Positions 1-7,950 of a stretch of DNA of 64,000 nt are shown here, piece after piece (position 1 is the stretch's first letter; every line of letters begins with the position of its first letter). Below the pieces are notes generated by a model. It was not told the origin of the DNA, did not search any database, and worked only from the letters and a program-made list of their open reading frames with translations. This DNA comes from Alphaproteobacteria bacterium (GTDB lineage: Bacteria; Pseudomonadota; Alphaproteobacteria; UBA8366; GCA-2717185): positions 868,001 to 932,000 of the forward strand of contig WLWY01000001.1 of NCBI GenBank assembly GCA_012103325.1. Reading direction: 5' to 3'. The position numbers and the translations under genes were made by a program.

Positions 1-349
1 GCGCGATCAGGCCGAGCGCCTTCAGGCGTGCGCTACTGCGGACCGCCATCTCCAGCGCAATCCAGCCGCCGAAGGACGCGCCGAGCAGTGCGACTGATTC
101 CAGTCCGAGATGGTCGAGCAGGTCGAGATAGAGGTAGGCGAGGTCGTCCACGCGGCGGAAGTCGGATGGCGGCGTGCGCCCGTCGAATCCCGGATGGCGC
201 GGCGCGTAGAGGGTCCAACGTTCCGCCAACCGGTCTACAAAGGGCGCGTGCAAATGCGCGTAATGTTCAGGATGCAGATAGAGCATCGGCGGGCCGCTGC
301 CCTGGACGTCCAAATCGAGTTGGACCCCCGCCAGGTCGATCGTTTCCAT
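1..349 (-). CDS. alpha/beta hydrolase, partial (C-terminus beyond window)
   Basis: The N-terminal 116 residues of an alpha/beta-fold hydrolase read leftwards off the window edge. The sequence begins METIDLAGVQLDLDVQG, followed by an LYLHPE segment where the HG oxyanion loop usually lies, and then the nucleophile elbow GASFGG (GxSxGG) near residue 92. The predicted nucleophile is that serine. The acid and histidine of the triad would lie outside the window. The ATG at 349 is preceded by a weak purine stretch. Substrate cannot be told from this fragment. The IS110 insertion and a REP-like repeat lie upstream, so its natural upstream neighbours are not visible. Confidence 0.8.
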   Translation of the reverse strand, partial: METIDLAGVQLDLDVQGSGPPMLYLHPEHYAHLHAPFVDRLAERWTLYAPRHPGFDGRTPPSDFRRVDDLAYLYLDLLDHLGLESVALLGASFGGWIALEMAVRSSARLKALGLIA

Positions 350-520
350 CGGCACACTCCCCTGCCCCATCCGCGCGCCATCAGCTTGCCGCCTCACACG
401 GGATGACTCAAGACGGGGCGGCGGATTGTTCAGAGCAATCGCTTGAAATGTATGGGAAGCCCCAGACCCTGATAGCGATATACGAATATAATTCGATTTC
501 GCCCCTATCAACAAAAAGCC

Positions 521-570
521 GTCATCCTCACCACACCACCCGTCATCCTCAACTTGATTGAGGATCCAGG
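521..570. repeat. REP-like palindromic repeat (intact copy)
   Basis: Positions 545-565 form a perfect hairpin (ATCCTCAA / TTGAGGAT around CTTGA) in the context GTC-ATCCTC...GAGGAT-CCAG, the layout of short extragenic palindromes common in alphaproteobacterial genomes. A half-copy (GTCATCCTC) precedes it at 521. A second copy, in opposite orientation, is split by the IS110 element (723-731 and 1845-1865). Confidence 0.75.
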
Positions 571-739
571 AAACGCTGAACTGGCACAATGATCCGTGAA
601 GGCCCTCCCTTCCGGGCTCCCGCGCGCACTCAGGTTAGCCGTTCCGGCGCGATGCGGCATGAAGACCGGCCTTAAATGTTCGGAGCAACCCTCAACCGGG
701 TGGGGACCTTTCGGATGGCGGACTGGATCCTTGTCTGTT

Positions 740-890
740 GTGTTTGTGTCAGAATGAGAACGGGCGGGAGACCGTTGGATCCTCGGTCTTGAAGACCGTG
801 ATTGGGCCTGGCTCCCCGCCCGCGTTTGCTTACTCATCCTGAACAGTTGCCAGGGGCTGCCCCAAGCAGATCCCGCATGACAAGGACAGG
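740..890 (+). ncRNA. candidate IS110 bridge RNA region (left-end non-coding RNA)
   Basis: The non-coding left end between the IS boundary and the transposase start is structured. CGGGCGGGAG (761-770) pairs with CTCCCCGCCCG (812-822) with one bulged C, and inside it CGGTCT (784-789) pairs with AGACCG (793-798). IS110-group elements are known to express a guide (bridge) RNA from this position, with loops that pair with target and donor DNA. The location and fold fit. RNA boundaries and loop pairing are inference. Confidence 0.45.
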
Positions 891-894
891 AACC

Positions 895-1830
895 ATGACG
901 ATATACCAAGATCACATCGGAATCGACGTTTCCAAGGACCAGCTCGACCTGTTCAGCATCGCCCGCGACAAGGCCTGGCGTATCGCCAATGAGCGTGATG
1001 CCATCCGGGTGCTGCTGCGCGAGTTGCCCCCTGACGCGCTCGTCGTCTTCGAAGCCACGAGCGTCTATGACAAAACCCTGCGCCGTGTGCTGTCTCGCGC
1101 CGGTCGGCCCTTCGCCAGGGTCAATCCGAGGCGGGCCCGTGAGTTCGCCCGCGCCACCGGCCTCCTCGCCAAGACCGACCGCGTCGATGCTCGCATGCTT
1201 GCCTGGCTCGGCGCCCGTCTCGACCCAACGCCGACCTGCGAGCCTTCGCCCGAACGGCAGCACCTGGCCGAGTTGCTGCAGCGGCGCAACCAGCTCGTCG
1301 AGATGCGCAAACAGGAAAAGACCCGCCTCAAACAGGTCGACCCCGGTCCTCTCCGGCGCGATATCAAAAGCCTCATCGAAGTCCTGTCGCGCCACATTGC
1401 TACCTTCGAGCGCGCCATCAAAAACCTTATCGAAACGAACACGGAGTTCGACCGTCTCGTACACACCCTGCAGACCGCGCCCGGTGTCGGACCGGTCATC
1501 GCCGCGACCCTGATCGCCGAAATGCCGGAACTCGGAAACCTCGACCGCCGGGCCGTCGCCCTGCTGGCCGGTCTCGCACCCATCGCCGACGACTCAGGAA
1601 AACGCAAAGGCTATCGAAAAATCAGCGGCGGCAGGCCACGCCTTAGACGCGCCCTTTATCTCGCGGCTCTCACCGCAAAGCGTAACCCGGCCTTTCAGCC
1701 CTTCTATGACAGGCTCCGCGATAACGGAAAACAGCCCAAAACCGCCATTATCGCTGTCGCCCGAAAACTTATCGTCACACTCAACGCAATGATCCGAAAC
1801 AACGAAACCTTCAAACAACAAACCGCATGA
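895..1830 (+). CDS. IS110-family DEDD transposase
   Basis: A 311-residue transposase/recombinase. The N-terminal RuvC-like DEDD domain shows HIGIDVSKDQLDLF (first Asp), VFEATSVYD (Glu) and LAKTDRVDA (Asp). The C-terminal Transposase_20 helix-hairpin-helix region shows LQTAPGVGPVIAATL, LAGLAPIADDSGKRKGYR and GGRPRLRRALYLAA, including the Ser-containing segment used in IS110 chemistry. The open frame extends upstream to 802, but the ATG at 895 follows ACAGGAACC and gives the family's usual N-terminus (MTIYQDHIGIDVS). No frameshift or premature stop is seen, so the element may be active. Confidence 0.93.
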   Translation: MTIYQDHIGIDVSKDQLDLFSIARDKAWRIANERDAIRVLLRELPPDALVVFEATSVYDKTLRRVLSRAGRPFARVNPRRAREFARATGLLAKTDRVDARMLAWLGARLDPTPTCEPSPERQHLAELLQRRNQLVEMRKQEKTRLKQVDPGPLRRDIKSLIEVLSRHIATFERAIKNLIETNTEFDRLVHTLQTAPGVGPVIAATLIAEMPELGNLDRRAVALLAGLAPIADDSGKRKGYRKISGGRPRLRRALYLAALTAKRNPAFQPFYDRLRDNGKQPKTAIIAVARKLIVTLNAMIRNNETFKQQTA

Positions 1831-1844
1831 CAAACACAGTTGCC

Positions 1845-1893
1845 CAATCAAGTTGAGGATGACGGGCAGAGTGTTGAGGATGGCAGGGTGGTG
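1845..1893. repeat. right half of the REP-like palindrome split by IS110
   Basis: CAATCAAGTTGAGGATGACG is the right arm of the same palindrome found intact, in opposite orientation, at 541-570. It abuts the IS right end, and the missing left arm (CTGGATCCT) is at 723-731. A degenerate half-copy follows (GTTGAGGATGGC). From here to the next gene at 2104 the DNA is AT-rich around 1915-1990, with no gene seen; it probably carries the xsc promoter. Confidence 0.75.
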
Positions 1894-2103
1894 TGTTGGG
1901 GAGGACGGTGAGCTACCTACGATAAAATTCCATAATCTTGATTGTTTTGTTTCATTTTTTAAAAATATGCGCATTATAGGAGTCATCACGGTTAACGCTT
2001 TTTAGCGCGCGCATACCGCCCGGCCAGGGAGATGGCGGCCCATGCGTCTTGGACCGACGGGCAAACAAAAAACAATCCAACGGGTTAGAGGAGGAAGCAT
2101 CAG

Positions 2104-3876
2104 ATGACCAAGATGACGACAGAAGAGGCGTTCGTAAAAGTCCTGCAGATGCACGGCATCGAGCATGCGTTCGGGATCATCGGTTCGGCGATGATGCCGG
2201 TTTCGGATCTGTTTCCCAAGGCGGGGATCACCTTCTGGGACTGCGCGCATGAGTGCAATGCCGGCATGATGTCGGACGGCTACACCCGCGCATCGGGCAA
2301 GATTTCCATGTGCATCGCGCAGAACGGCCCGGGCATCACCAACTTTGTGACGCCGGTCAAGACCGCGTACTGGAACCACACGCCGCTGCTGCTGGTCACG
2401 CCACAGGCCGCGAACAAAACGATGGGTCAGGGCGGCTTCCAGGAAGTGCCGCAGATGAGCATCTTCGAAGAGATGGTCTGCTATCAGGAGGAAGTGCGCG
2501 ATCCGTCCCGCATGGCGGAAGTGCTGAACCGGGTGATCGAGCAGGCCCGCCGCGGGTCCGCCCCGGCGCAGATCAACGTGCCGCGCGATTACTGGACACA
2601 GGTCATCGACATCGCCATGCCGCAGGTCGTGAAGATCGAGCGGCCCTCGGGCGGGCAGGCGAGCATCGCCGCCGCTGCAGAGCTGCTGTCGAACGCCAAA
2701 TTCCCGGTCATTCTGAACGGCGCCGGGGTGGTTCTGTCGGACGGGATCGACGCGGCGAAGGCGCTGGCCGAGAAACTCTCCTCGCCGGTCTGCTGCGGCT
2801 ATCAGCACAACGACGCCTTCCCCGGCTCGCATCCGTTGTTCGCCGGGCCGCTCGGCTATAACGGGTCGAAGGCGGGCATGGAGCTGATCAAGCAGGCCGA
2901 CGTGGTACTGGCGCTGGGCACGCGGCTGAACCCGTTCTCGACCCTGCCCGGCTATGGCATGGATTACTGGCCGACCGACGCGAAGGTCATCCAGGTCGAT
3001 ATCAACGCCGACCGGATCGGCCTCACCAAGAAGGTCGATGTCGCCATTCAGGGCGATGCCAAGATGGTCGCCGAACAGCTGCTCGGCATGCTGTCCTCGG
3101 CGGCGGGCGATACCAACCGCCAGGAACGCGAGGGCATCATCGCGACGACGAAATCGCGCTGGCTGCAGGAACTCTCCAGCATGGATCACGAGGACGACGA
3201 TCCGGGCACGACCTGGAACGAGCGCGCCCGCACCGCCAAGCCGGACCATATGAGCCCGCGTCAGGCATGGCGCGCGATCCAGGCGTCCCTGCCGGGCGAT
3301 GCGATTATCTCCTCCGACATCGGCAACAACTGCGCCATCGGCAACGCCTACCCCACCTTCGAAGAGGGCCGTAAGTACCTCGCACCGGGGCTGTTCGGGC
3401 CGTGCGGTTACGGCTTCCCGGCGATCCTGGGCGCGAAGATCGGCTGCCCCGACGTGCCGGTTGTCGGCTTCGCGGGCGACGGCGCCTTCGGCATTTCGAT
3501 GAACGAGATGACGGCCTGCGGGCGCGGCGAGTGGCCGGCGATCACCATGATCATCTTCCGCAACTACCAATGGGGCGCGGAGAAACGCAACACGACCCTG
3601 TGGTACGACGACAACTTTGTCGGCACGGAACTCGCTCTCGACGTGCAATACGCCAAGATCGCGGAGGCCTGTGGGCTCAAGGGCGTGCAGGTCACCTCAA
3701 CGGCGCAACTGACCGAAGCGCTCGCCGCCGCGGTGAAGGACCAGATGGAGAACGGCGTGACGACGTTCCTCGAAGTGGTGCTGAACCAGGAACTCGGCGA
3801 ACCCTTCCGCCGCGACGCGATGACCGCCCCGGTTCCGGCCGCCGGCATCGATCTGAACGACATGGTGCCGCAGTAA
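2104..3876 (+). CDS. xsc: sulfoacetaldehyde acetyltransferase
   Basis: A 590-residue thiamine-diphosphate enzyme. Xsc converts sulfoacetaldehyde and phosphate to acetyl phosphate and sulfite, the carbon-sulfur cleavage step of taurine, isethionate and other C2-sulfonate catabolism, in the cytoplasm. The N-terminal Pyr domain (EHAFGIIGSAMMP, FWDCAHECNAGM with the cofactor Glu, PVKTAYWNHTPLLLVTPQAA) and C-terminal PP domain (GFAGDGAFGISMNEM, then FRNYQWGAEKRN) are collinear with known Xsc, and length is full. AGAGGAGGA sits 8 bases before the ATG at 2104; a second ATG at 2113 is possible. The usual partner pta and taurine transport or transaminase genes are not adjacent, but several TauD-family genes lie 19-32 kb downstream. 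Confidence 0.95.
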   Translation: MTKMTTEEAFVKVLQMHGIEHAFGIIGSAMMPVSDLFPKAGITFWDCAHECNAGMMSDGYTRASGKISMCIAQNGPGITNFVTPVKTAYWNHTPLLLVTPQAANKTMGQGGFQEVPQMSIFEEMVCYQEEVRDPSRMAEVLNRVIEQARRGSAPAQINVPRDYWTQVIDIAMPQVVKIERPSGGQASIAAAAELLSNAKFPVILNGAGVVLSDGIDAAKALAEKLSSPVCCGYQHNDAFPGSHPLFAGPLGYNGSKAGMELIKQADVVLALGTRLNPFSTLPGYGMDYWPTDAKVIQVDINADRIGLTKKVDVAIQGDAKMVAEQLLGMLSSAAGDTNRQEREGIIATTKSRWLQELSSMDHEDDDPGTTWNERARTAKPDHMSPRQAWRAIQASLPGDAIISSDIGNNCAIGNAYPTFEEGRKYLAPGLFGPCGYGFPAILGAKIGCPDVPVVGFAGDGAFGISMNEMTACGRGEWPAITMIIFRNYQWGAEKRNTTLWYDDNFVGTELALDVQYAKIAEACGLKGVQVTSTAQLTEALAAAVKDQMENGVTTFLEVVLNQELGEPFRRDAMTAPVPAAGIDLNDMVPQ

Positions 3877-3910
3877 TCCGCGTCACCGTTTAGCGTACGA
3901 TCCAATCAGG

Positions 3911-3942
3911 CGCCGCCATCCCAACCGGGGTGGCGGCGTTTT
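3911..3942 (+). terminator. Rho-independent terminator after xsc
   Basis: CGCCGCCA (3911-3918) pairs with TGGCGGCG (3931-3938), extended inwards by G-C pairs, and is followed by TTTT (3939-3942). It lies 34 bases after the xsc stop, just before the convergent VOC gene. Confidence 0.75.
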
Positions 3943-3949
3943 CGGTTAT

Positions 3950-4480
3950 TCAGGACGGCCATTCGTTGCGGACCGGATCGCCGCCGTCCCAACCCACCGC
4001 GGCGGCGCGCACCGCGTCGAAGATGCCCTCCCGCTCCGGCGTCATATGCGCCATCTCGATGACGGTGCCGGGGTGGCCTTCGTTCCATAAATAGACGAAG
4101 CGGCCGCGCGCGCTATCGCCCGACTGGCCGACCTCGTAGCCGTTCGCAAGTGCGTACTCGAGCCGGGCGTCGTAATCGGTGGGCCAGCTCGACCAGTGCT
4201 GCATGCCTTCATGCCCGGCGGCCAGGAAGTCGCGGTACATGCTGGGCGTCTCGCAGCGCTGCTGGATCAGCTCGAGCTGCACGTCGCCGGAATTGGCCAG
4301 CGCGATCGAGAGGTGGACGTCGTCATGGCGCGCGCCGCGGTAGGTGAAAGCGGTAACCGGCAGCTTGTCCGCATAGAACCAGGGGCCGACGCCGCAGACC
4401 TCCACCCAGTGCTTCATCGCCGCGTCGATGTCGCGCACGACGATCCCGATCTGGCGCATCTCGCCGAACAGACGGCTCAT
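3950..4480 (-). CDS. VOC (glyoxalase/bleomycin-resistance) family protein
   Basis: A 176-residue vicinal-oxygen-chelate protein. It opens MSRLFGEMRQIGIVVRDIDAA, the first beta-strand typical of VOC domains, then HWVEVCGVGPWFYAD, and contains VQLELIQQ and a C-terminal PGTVIEMAHMTPERE, which are the usual paired beta-alpha-beta-beta-beta modules. The start at 4480 is preceded, in gene orientation, by GGAGCCCCCCC, a usable ribosome site. The frame runs open far upstream through the IS5 element, but that is antisense to the transposase and is not coding. Substrate is unknown. It converges on xsc and is separated from it by the terminator. Confidence 0.85.
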   Translation of the reverse strand: MSRLFGEMRQIGIVVRDIDAAMKHWVEVCGVGPWFYADKLPVTAFTYRGARHDDVHLSIALANSGDVQLELIQQRCETPSMYRDFLAAGHEGMQHWSSWPTDYDARLEYALANGYEVGQSGDSARGRFVYLWNEGHPGTVIEMAHMTPEREGIFDAVRAAAVGWDGGDPVRNEWPS

Positions 4481-4504
4481 GGGGGGGCTCCTTTCGGGTT
4501 GGTG

Positions 4505-4587
4505 GTTCACCCCCCATCCTAACCTTCCCCCACAAGGGGGGAAGGGATAATTTAGGCAGGTCAACGGGTTGTTCTCCTCCCCCTTGA
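4505..4587. repeat. C-rich dispersed repeat, left part, interrupted by IS5-type element
   Basis: Contains CACCCCCCATCCTAACCTTC, then CCCCCACAAGGGGGG (a short hairpin) and, next to the IS, CTCCTCCCCCTTGA. The same motif set occurs at 41395-41525 and, in mirrored form, just right of the IS (5746-5775). These are extragenic C-rich palindromic repeats. Confidence 0.7.
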
Positions 4588-5745
4588 GGAGACCTCTGCG
4601 AAATGGGTAGCAACTTTGTCGAAACGGTGATTCTTTAGAGTGATCGCTATGACGGAGGTCTTGATGGGTGAGAAGCGGGTTGGTGAGGGTGGCTTTGCGG
4701 ATGCGTTTGTGGCGCCGGGTGCGGGTTCGAATAAACGTCTGGAGCGTATCGAAGGTCTTTTCGACTGGTCTCGCTTCGAGAAGCTCCTGAAGTCGGTTCG
4801 CTCGAAGAAGGGGCGCAGAGGGTATCCGGCGCTGTCGATGTACAAGGCGGTTTTGCTGCAGCAATGGTATGGTCTTTCCGACCCGGACCTGGAGGAGGCG
4901 TTGGGGGATCGTCTGTCGTTCCGACGGTTCTGCGGGTTCTCGTTGAGCGACGAGACACCGGACGAGACGACGTTCGTGCGCTTCCGGGCGGCGCTGGCAG
5001 AGAGGAAACTGACGGCGAAGCTTCTGGCGGAAACGAACCGGCAGTTGGAGCGTCACGGGCTGATGCTGAAGACGGGCACACTGATCGATGCCACCCTGAT
5101 CGAGGCTTCGGTCAGCCGGCCGTCCGGTGTTTCCGGCGAGCGTTCGGCGCTCGATCCGGATGCCGATTGGACGCGGCGCGGGCGCACGGCCTATTTCGGG
5201 TACAAGGCGCATATCGCCGTCGATCAGGGCTCCGAATTGATCCGCGATGCGATGATGACGTCGGCCAAAACCTATGAGAGCGAAGTGGCCGACGCGCTGA
5301 TCCAGGGCGACGAGCGGGCGGTCTATGCTGACAAAGCCTATGAGCACAAGGAGCGCCGCCGGCGCCTCAAGGCGAGGGGCATCAAGGACCGGATCATGCA
5401 CCGCAGCCATAAGAACCAACCGGCGCTGCCGCACTGGCAACAGGTCCGCAACCGCCTGATCTCCCCGATCCGCGCTAATGTCGAGCGCCTGTTCGGAACT
5501 CTGAAGCGGTCTTACCGATACCGCCGGGCCCGATACAGGGGGATGCAGAAGAACCAGTCCCACCTTCATCTCCTGTGCATCGCCATGAACCTGAGACGTG
5601 CCGAAACTCTTATGCCCTGACACCGTCCCTTGCCGATCTCGTCAAGAGCGTCCCAAAACCCAACGCGAAAAACCGCCAAACCTATGCACCAACCTCCAAA
5701 CCCAACGATTATCTCCGATCCTGAACCCGTTTCGCAGAGGTCTCC
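4588..5745 (+). mobile_element. IS5-family insertion sequence (about 1.16 kb)
   Basis: Ends are perfect inverted repeats GGAGACCTCTGCGAAA (4588-4603) and its complement (5730-5745), matching the GAGACC-type ends usual in IS5 elements. Identity between the two sides continues outwards (CTCCCCCTTGA on both sides when read inwards), because the element sits in the middle of a palindromic C-rich repeat. Flanks are TTGA on the left and TCAA on the right, so a direct target duplication cannot be assigned with confidence. Confidence 0.85.
4664..5620 (+). CDS. IS5-family DDE transposase
   Basis: A 318-residue transposase. The N-terminal DUF772-like domain shows YPALSMYKAVLLQQWYGLSD. The DDE catalytic core shows GTLIDATLIEA (Asp), VYADKAYE (Asp) and ANVERLFGTLKRSYRYRRARY (Glu in the Y-x-R-x-E-like C-terminal block). 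GGAGG lies 6 bases before the ATG at 4664, favouring it over upstream ATG 4649 and GTG 4640. The reading frame is intact from start to stop. It is transcribed opposite to the VOC gene and could influence the adenosine-deaminase-like gene downstream. Confidence 0.92.
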   Translation: MGEKRVGEGGFADAFVAPGAGSNKRLERIEGLFDWSRFEKLLKSVRSKKGRRGYPALSMYKAVLLQQWYGLSDPDLEEALGDRLSFRRFCGFSLSDETPDETTFVRFRAALAERKLTAKLLAETNRQLERHGLMLKTGTLIDATLIEASVSRPSGVSGERSALDPDADWTRRGRTAYFGYKAHIAVDQGSELIRDAMMTSAKTYESEVADALIQGDERAVYADKAYEHKERRRRLKARGIKDRIMHRSHKNQPALPHWQQVRNRLISPIRANVERLFGTLKRSYRYRRARYRGMQKNQSHLHLLCIAMNLRRAETLMP

Positions 5746-5775
5746 TCAAGGGGGAGGGCTAGGGTGGGGGTGGAC
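5746..5775. repeat. C-rich dispersed repeat, right part
   Basis: TCAAGGGGGAGGGCTAGGGT and following G-rich bases are the mirror half of the repeat cut by the IS5-type element. The same right half (GGGGGAGGGCTAGGGTGGGG) is present at 41501-41520. No gene is seen between here and 5872. Confidence 0.7.
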
Positions 5776-5871
5776 GGCGGTCACGCTCCGCAAGTTCGCG
5801 CAGCATTGCGTTAACCATTATATGTTAGGGTCGCCGCCGAATTGCCGCTTCACCACGGGAACCGCACCACC

Positions 5872-6966
5872 ATGACCGCACCGCGCGATCTGCGCGCCTT
5901 GCCGAAGGCGCATCTGCATATTCATCTGGAAGGCGCGATGCGGTGGGACACCTTGGGCGATCTTTGCGACCGCTACGGCATCGACCGGCCGGCGGATATT
6001 CGCGGGCAGCGGTTTGAGAATTTCGCCGGCTTCAATGAGATGTACCGAGCGGCCACGCAGTGCATCCGCACGCCGGACGATCTGGCGCAACTCATCCGGG
6101 AGGTGGCGGAGGATGCGGCGGCGGAGGGGGTGTGGTGGATCGAGCCCGCCTTCGACGCCGACCGGTTCAGCACCGCGCGCGCCGACGCCCGCGCCCATCG
6201 CCTGTTCGAGAGGCAGGAAGAAGGCTGGCACTTCGCGCTCGACGCGGCGGAGACGGCGAGCAGGGCGACGGGTGTCGGGATCGGTTTCGTGTCGGCGATC
6301 GACCGCAGCAAGCCGCTCGACCAGGGGCTCACGCGGGCGCAGGTCACCGCCGATCTGGTGCGCGGCAACGAACACATGATCGAAAACGGCATGAACGGAT
6401 TCAATGGGCGGCACCCCGGCATCGTCGGGCTGGGGCTGCATGGTCCTGAGGAGGGCTTTCCACCGGAGCCGTTCGCGGCTGCATTCCGAGTCGGCGCGGC
6501 GGAGGCCGGGCTGCTCTCCGCCCCCCATGCCGGCGAGATCGCGCCCGTGCCCGGCGGCGGTGCGGCGTCGGTCGAGGGCGCGCTCGATCACCTGAGCGCA
6601 GACCGGGTGGCGCATGGCGTGCTGGCGGCGGCGGACCCGGCGCTGGTCGACCGGCTGGCACGCGAGCAAATCTGCCTCGACATCTGCCCCAGCTCCAACC
6701 TGCAGCTCAGCGTCGTGCCATCGCTCGACGACCATCCGCTGCCGCAACTGCTCGACGCGGGCGTACCCTGCGATATCGGCAGCGACGACCCGCTGCTGTT
6801 CGGCCCGGATCTGGTTGACGAATTCACCCTGTGCCGCGAGGAGATGGGCCTCGACGATACGCAGATCGCCACCCTCGCCCGCACTTCGTTCGAATTCAGC
6901 GGCGCTCCGAAAGACGTGAAGACAGCGGGCATCGCCGCTGTGGAGGCTTGGCTCGACGCGGTTTGA
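5872..6966 (+). CDS. adenosine deaminase-family amidohydrolase
   Basis: A 364-residue TIM-barrel metal-dependent deaminase. HLHIHLEGAMRWDTL carries the HxH zinc ligands, HAGE the catalytic Glu, RVAHGV a further His and IGSDDPLLF the metal-binding Asp pair, all in adenosine-deaminase order. Family members deaminate adenosine, adenine or related purines; the exact substrate is not evident. The ATG at 5872 is chosen because the family N-terminus (LRALPKAHLHIHLEG) starts soon after. A TTG at 5842 is a weaker alternative. Short gaps to the LLM (7032) and DUF1330-like (7951) genes suggest one transcript. Confidence 0.85.
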   Translation: MTAPRDLRALPKAHLHIHLEGAMRWDTLGDLCDRYGIDRPADIRGQRFENFAGFNEMYRAATQCIRTPDDLAQLIREVAEDAAAEGVWWIEPAFDADRFSTARADARAHRLFERQEEGWHFALDAAETASRATGVGIGFVSAIDRSKPLDQGLTRAQVTADLVRGNEHMIENGMNGFNGRHPGIVGLGLHGPEEGFPPEPFAAAFRVGAAEAGLLSAPHAGEIAPVPGGGAASVEGALDHLSADRVAHGVLAAADPALVDRLAREQICLDICPSSNLQLSVVPSLDDHPLPQLLDAGVPCDIGSDDPLLFGPDLVDEFTLCREEMGLDDTQIATLARTSFEFSGAPKDVKTAGIAAVEAWLDAV

Positions 6967-7031
6967 ATAAGACCGGCCCGAACCTTATCCTATAGCCTTT
7001 CCCCGCGCGTTGACGATGGAGGGCACCCCTT

Positions 7032-7928
7032 ATGAAGGTCGGTTTCGGCATTCCCAACAATCACGGCGTCGAGGACCCGAACGAGCTCGTCGCCCTCGCG
7101 GTCACGGCGGAGCGGCTGGGGTACAACAGCGTGTGGGTGCGCGAGCATCTGTTTCATTCGACCTACGTGGCGGAGCGGCTCGGCGACCGGCCCTATCACG
7201 ACGCGCTGACGGTGTTGATCGCCATCGGCACGGCGACGAAGACGGTGCGGCTCGGCACCTCCGTGCTGGTGCTGCCGTGGCACGATCCGGCACGGCTCGG
7301 CAAGATGATCGCGACCCTGGACCAACTCTCGCACGGGCGGGTGGATTTCGGCATCGGCGTCGCCACCACGCGCGACGAGTTTGAAAATCTCGGCGTCGAG
7401 TTCACCACGCGCGGCAAGCGCACCGACGAAATGCTGGATGCGCTGCAGGCTCTGTGGACGCAGGATACGCCGGAACATGACGGCACGTTCTACCGCTATA
7501 GCGGGCTGAAATTCTCACCGAAACCGTTTCAGAAACCCTACCCACCGATCCTGGTGGGCGGGTCGAGCCCCGCCGCCCATCGCCGCGTGGCGCGGATCGG
7601 CAACGGTTGGCATACTTTGCGACAGACCCCGGCGCAATTCGCGGAAGGCCGTGAGAAGATCATCGCGTTGACCAAGAAAGCGGGGCGCGATCCGTCCACG
7701 CTGCACTATTCGATCACCGTGCCAATGAAATTTACCGGCAAGCCGCCGAGCGCTCTAGTGCAGGACCGCACCGCCCTGACAGGCACGGACGACGATATCG
7801 CCGACACGATGCGGGCCTACCGCGACGCCGGGCTGGACGAAATCATCGTCAGCGTCAGCACCGGCGATCTGGGCGAGAACAATCACGCCCTACGCCACTT
7901 TATGGAAAACATCTGGCTGAAGCTGTAA
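7032..7928 (+). CDS. LLM-class (luciferase-like) flavin/F420 oxidoreductase
   Basis: A 298-residue luciferase-like monooxygenase family protein. It shows MKVGFGIPNNHGVEDP, LAVTAERLGYNSVWVREHLF, VRLGTSVLVLPWHDP, LDQLSHGRVDFGIGVATTRDEF and PPILVGGSSPAAHRRVARI, the strands of the TIM barrel and the flavin phosphate-binding region. Such enzymes use FMN or F420; the N-terminal form resembles the F420-type group, but cofactor use cannot be proved here. GGAGGG at 7018 precedes the ATG. It is probably co-transcribed with its two neighbours; the substrate is unknown. Confidence 0.85.
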   Translation: MKVGFGIPNNHGVEDPNELVALAVTAERLGYNSVWVREHLFHSTYVAERLGDRPYHDALTVLIAIGTATKTVRLGTSVLVLPWHDPARLGKMIATLDQLSHGRVDFGIGVATTRDEFENLGVEFTTRGKRTDEMLDALQALWTQDTPEHDGTFYRYSGLKFSPKPFQKPYPPILVGGSSPAAHRRVARIGNGWHTLRQTPAQFAEGREKIIALTKKAGRDPSTLHYSITVPMKFTGKPPSALVQDRTALTGTDDDIADTMRAYRDAGLDEIIVSVSTGDLGENNHALRHFMENIWLKL

Positions 7929-7950
7929 CCCGCAACCCGGAGAGAGCCGC

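Larger units (their letters stand above)
732..1844 (+). mobile_element. IS110-family insertion sequence (about 1.1 kb) inside a REP-like palindrome
   Basis: One DEDD transposase gene, a long non-coding left end (about 160 bp) and a very short right end, which is the IS110-group layout. Left flank CTGGATCCT (723-731) joined to right flank CAATCAAGTTGAGGATGACG (1845-1864) rebuilds a complete REP-like palindrome, which fixes the ends to within a base or two. TGTGTTTGT near the left end and ACAAACACA (1831-1839) near the right end are inverted relative to each other. No target duplication is seen, as expected for the family. The ends are inferred from target reconstruction, not from a reference element. 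Confidence 0.8.

Noticed and set aside
2002..3648. 548-residue open frame antisense to xsc
   Set aside because: It mirrors a high-G+C gene in the opposite frame, has no ribosome site or recognisable domain, and is rich in Arg/Gly/Asp as such shadows are.
4481..5623. Extension of the VOC frame across the IS5 element
   Set aside because: The frame is antisense to the transposase; the VOC domain and a ribosome site begin at 4480.
4584..5749. Target-site duplication of the IS5-type element
   Set aside because: Flanks TTGA and TCAA are inverted, not direct, copies, as expected from a palindromic target; no duplication can be assigned.
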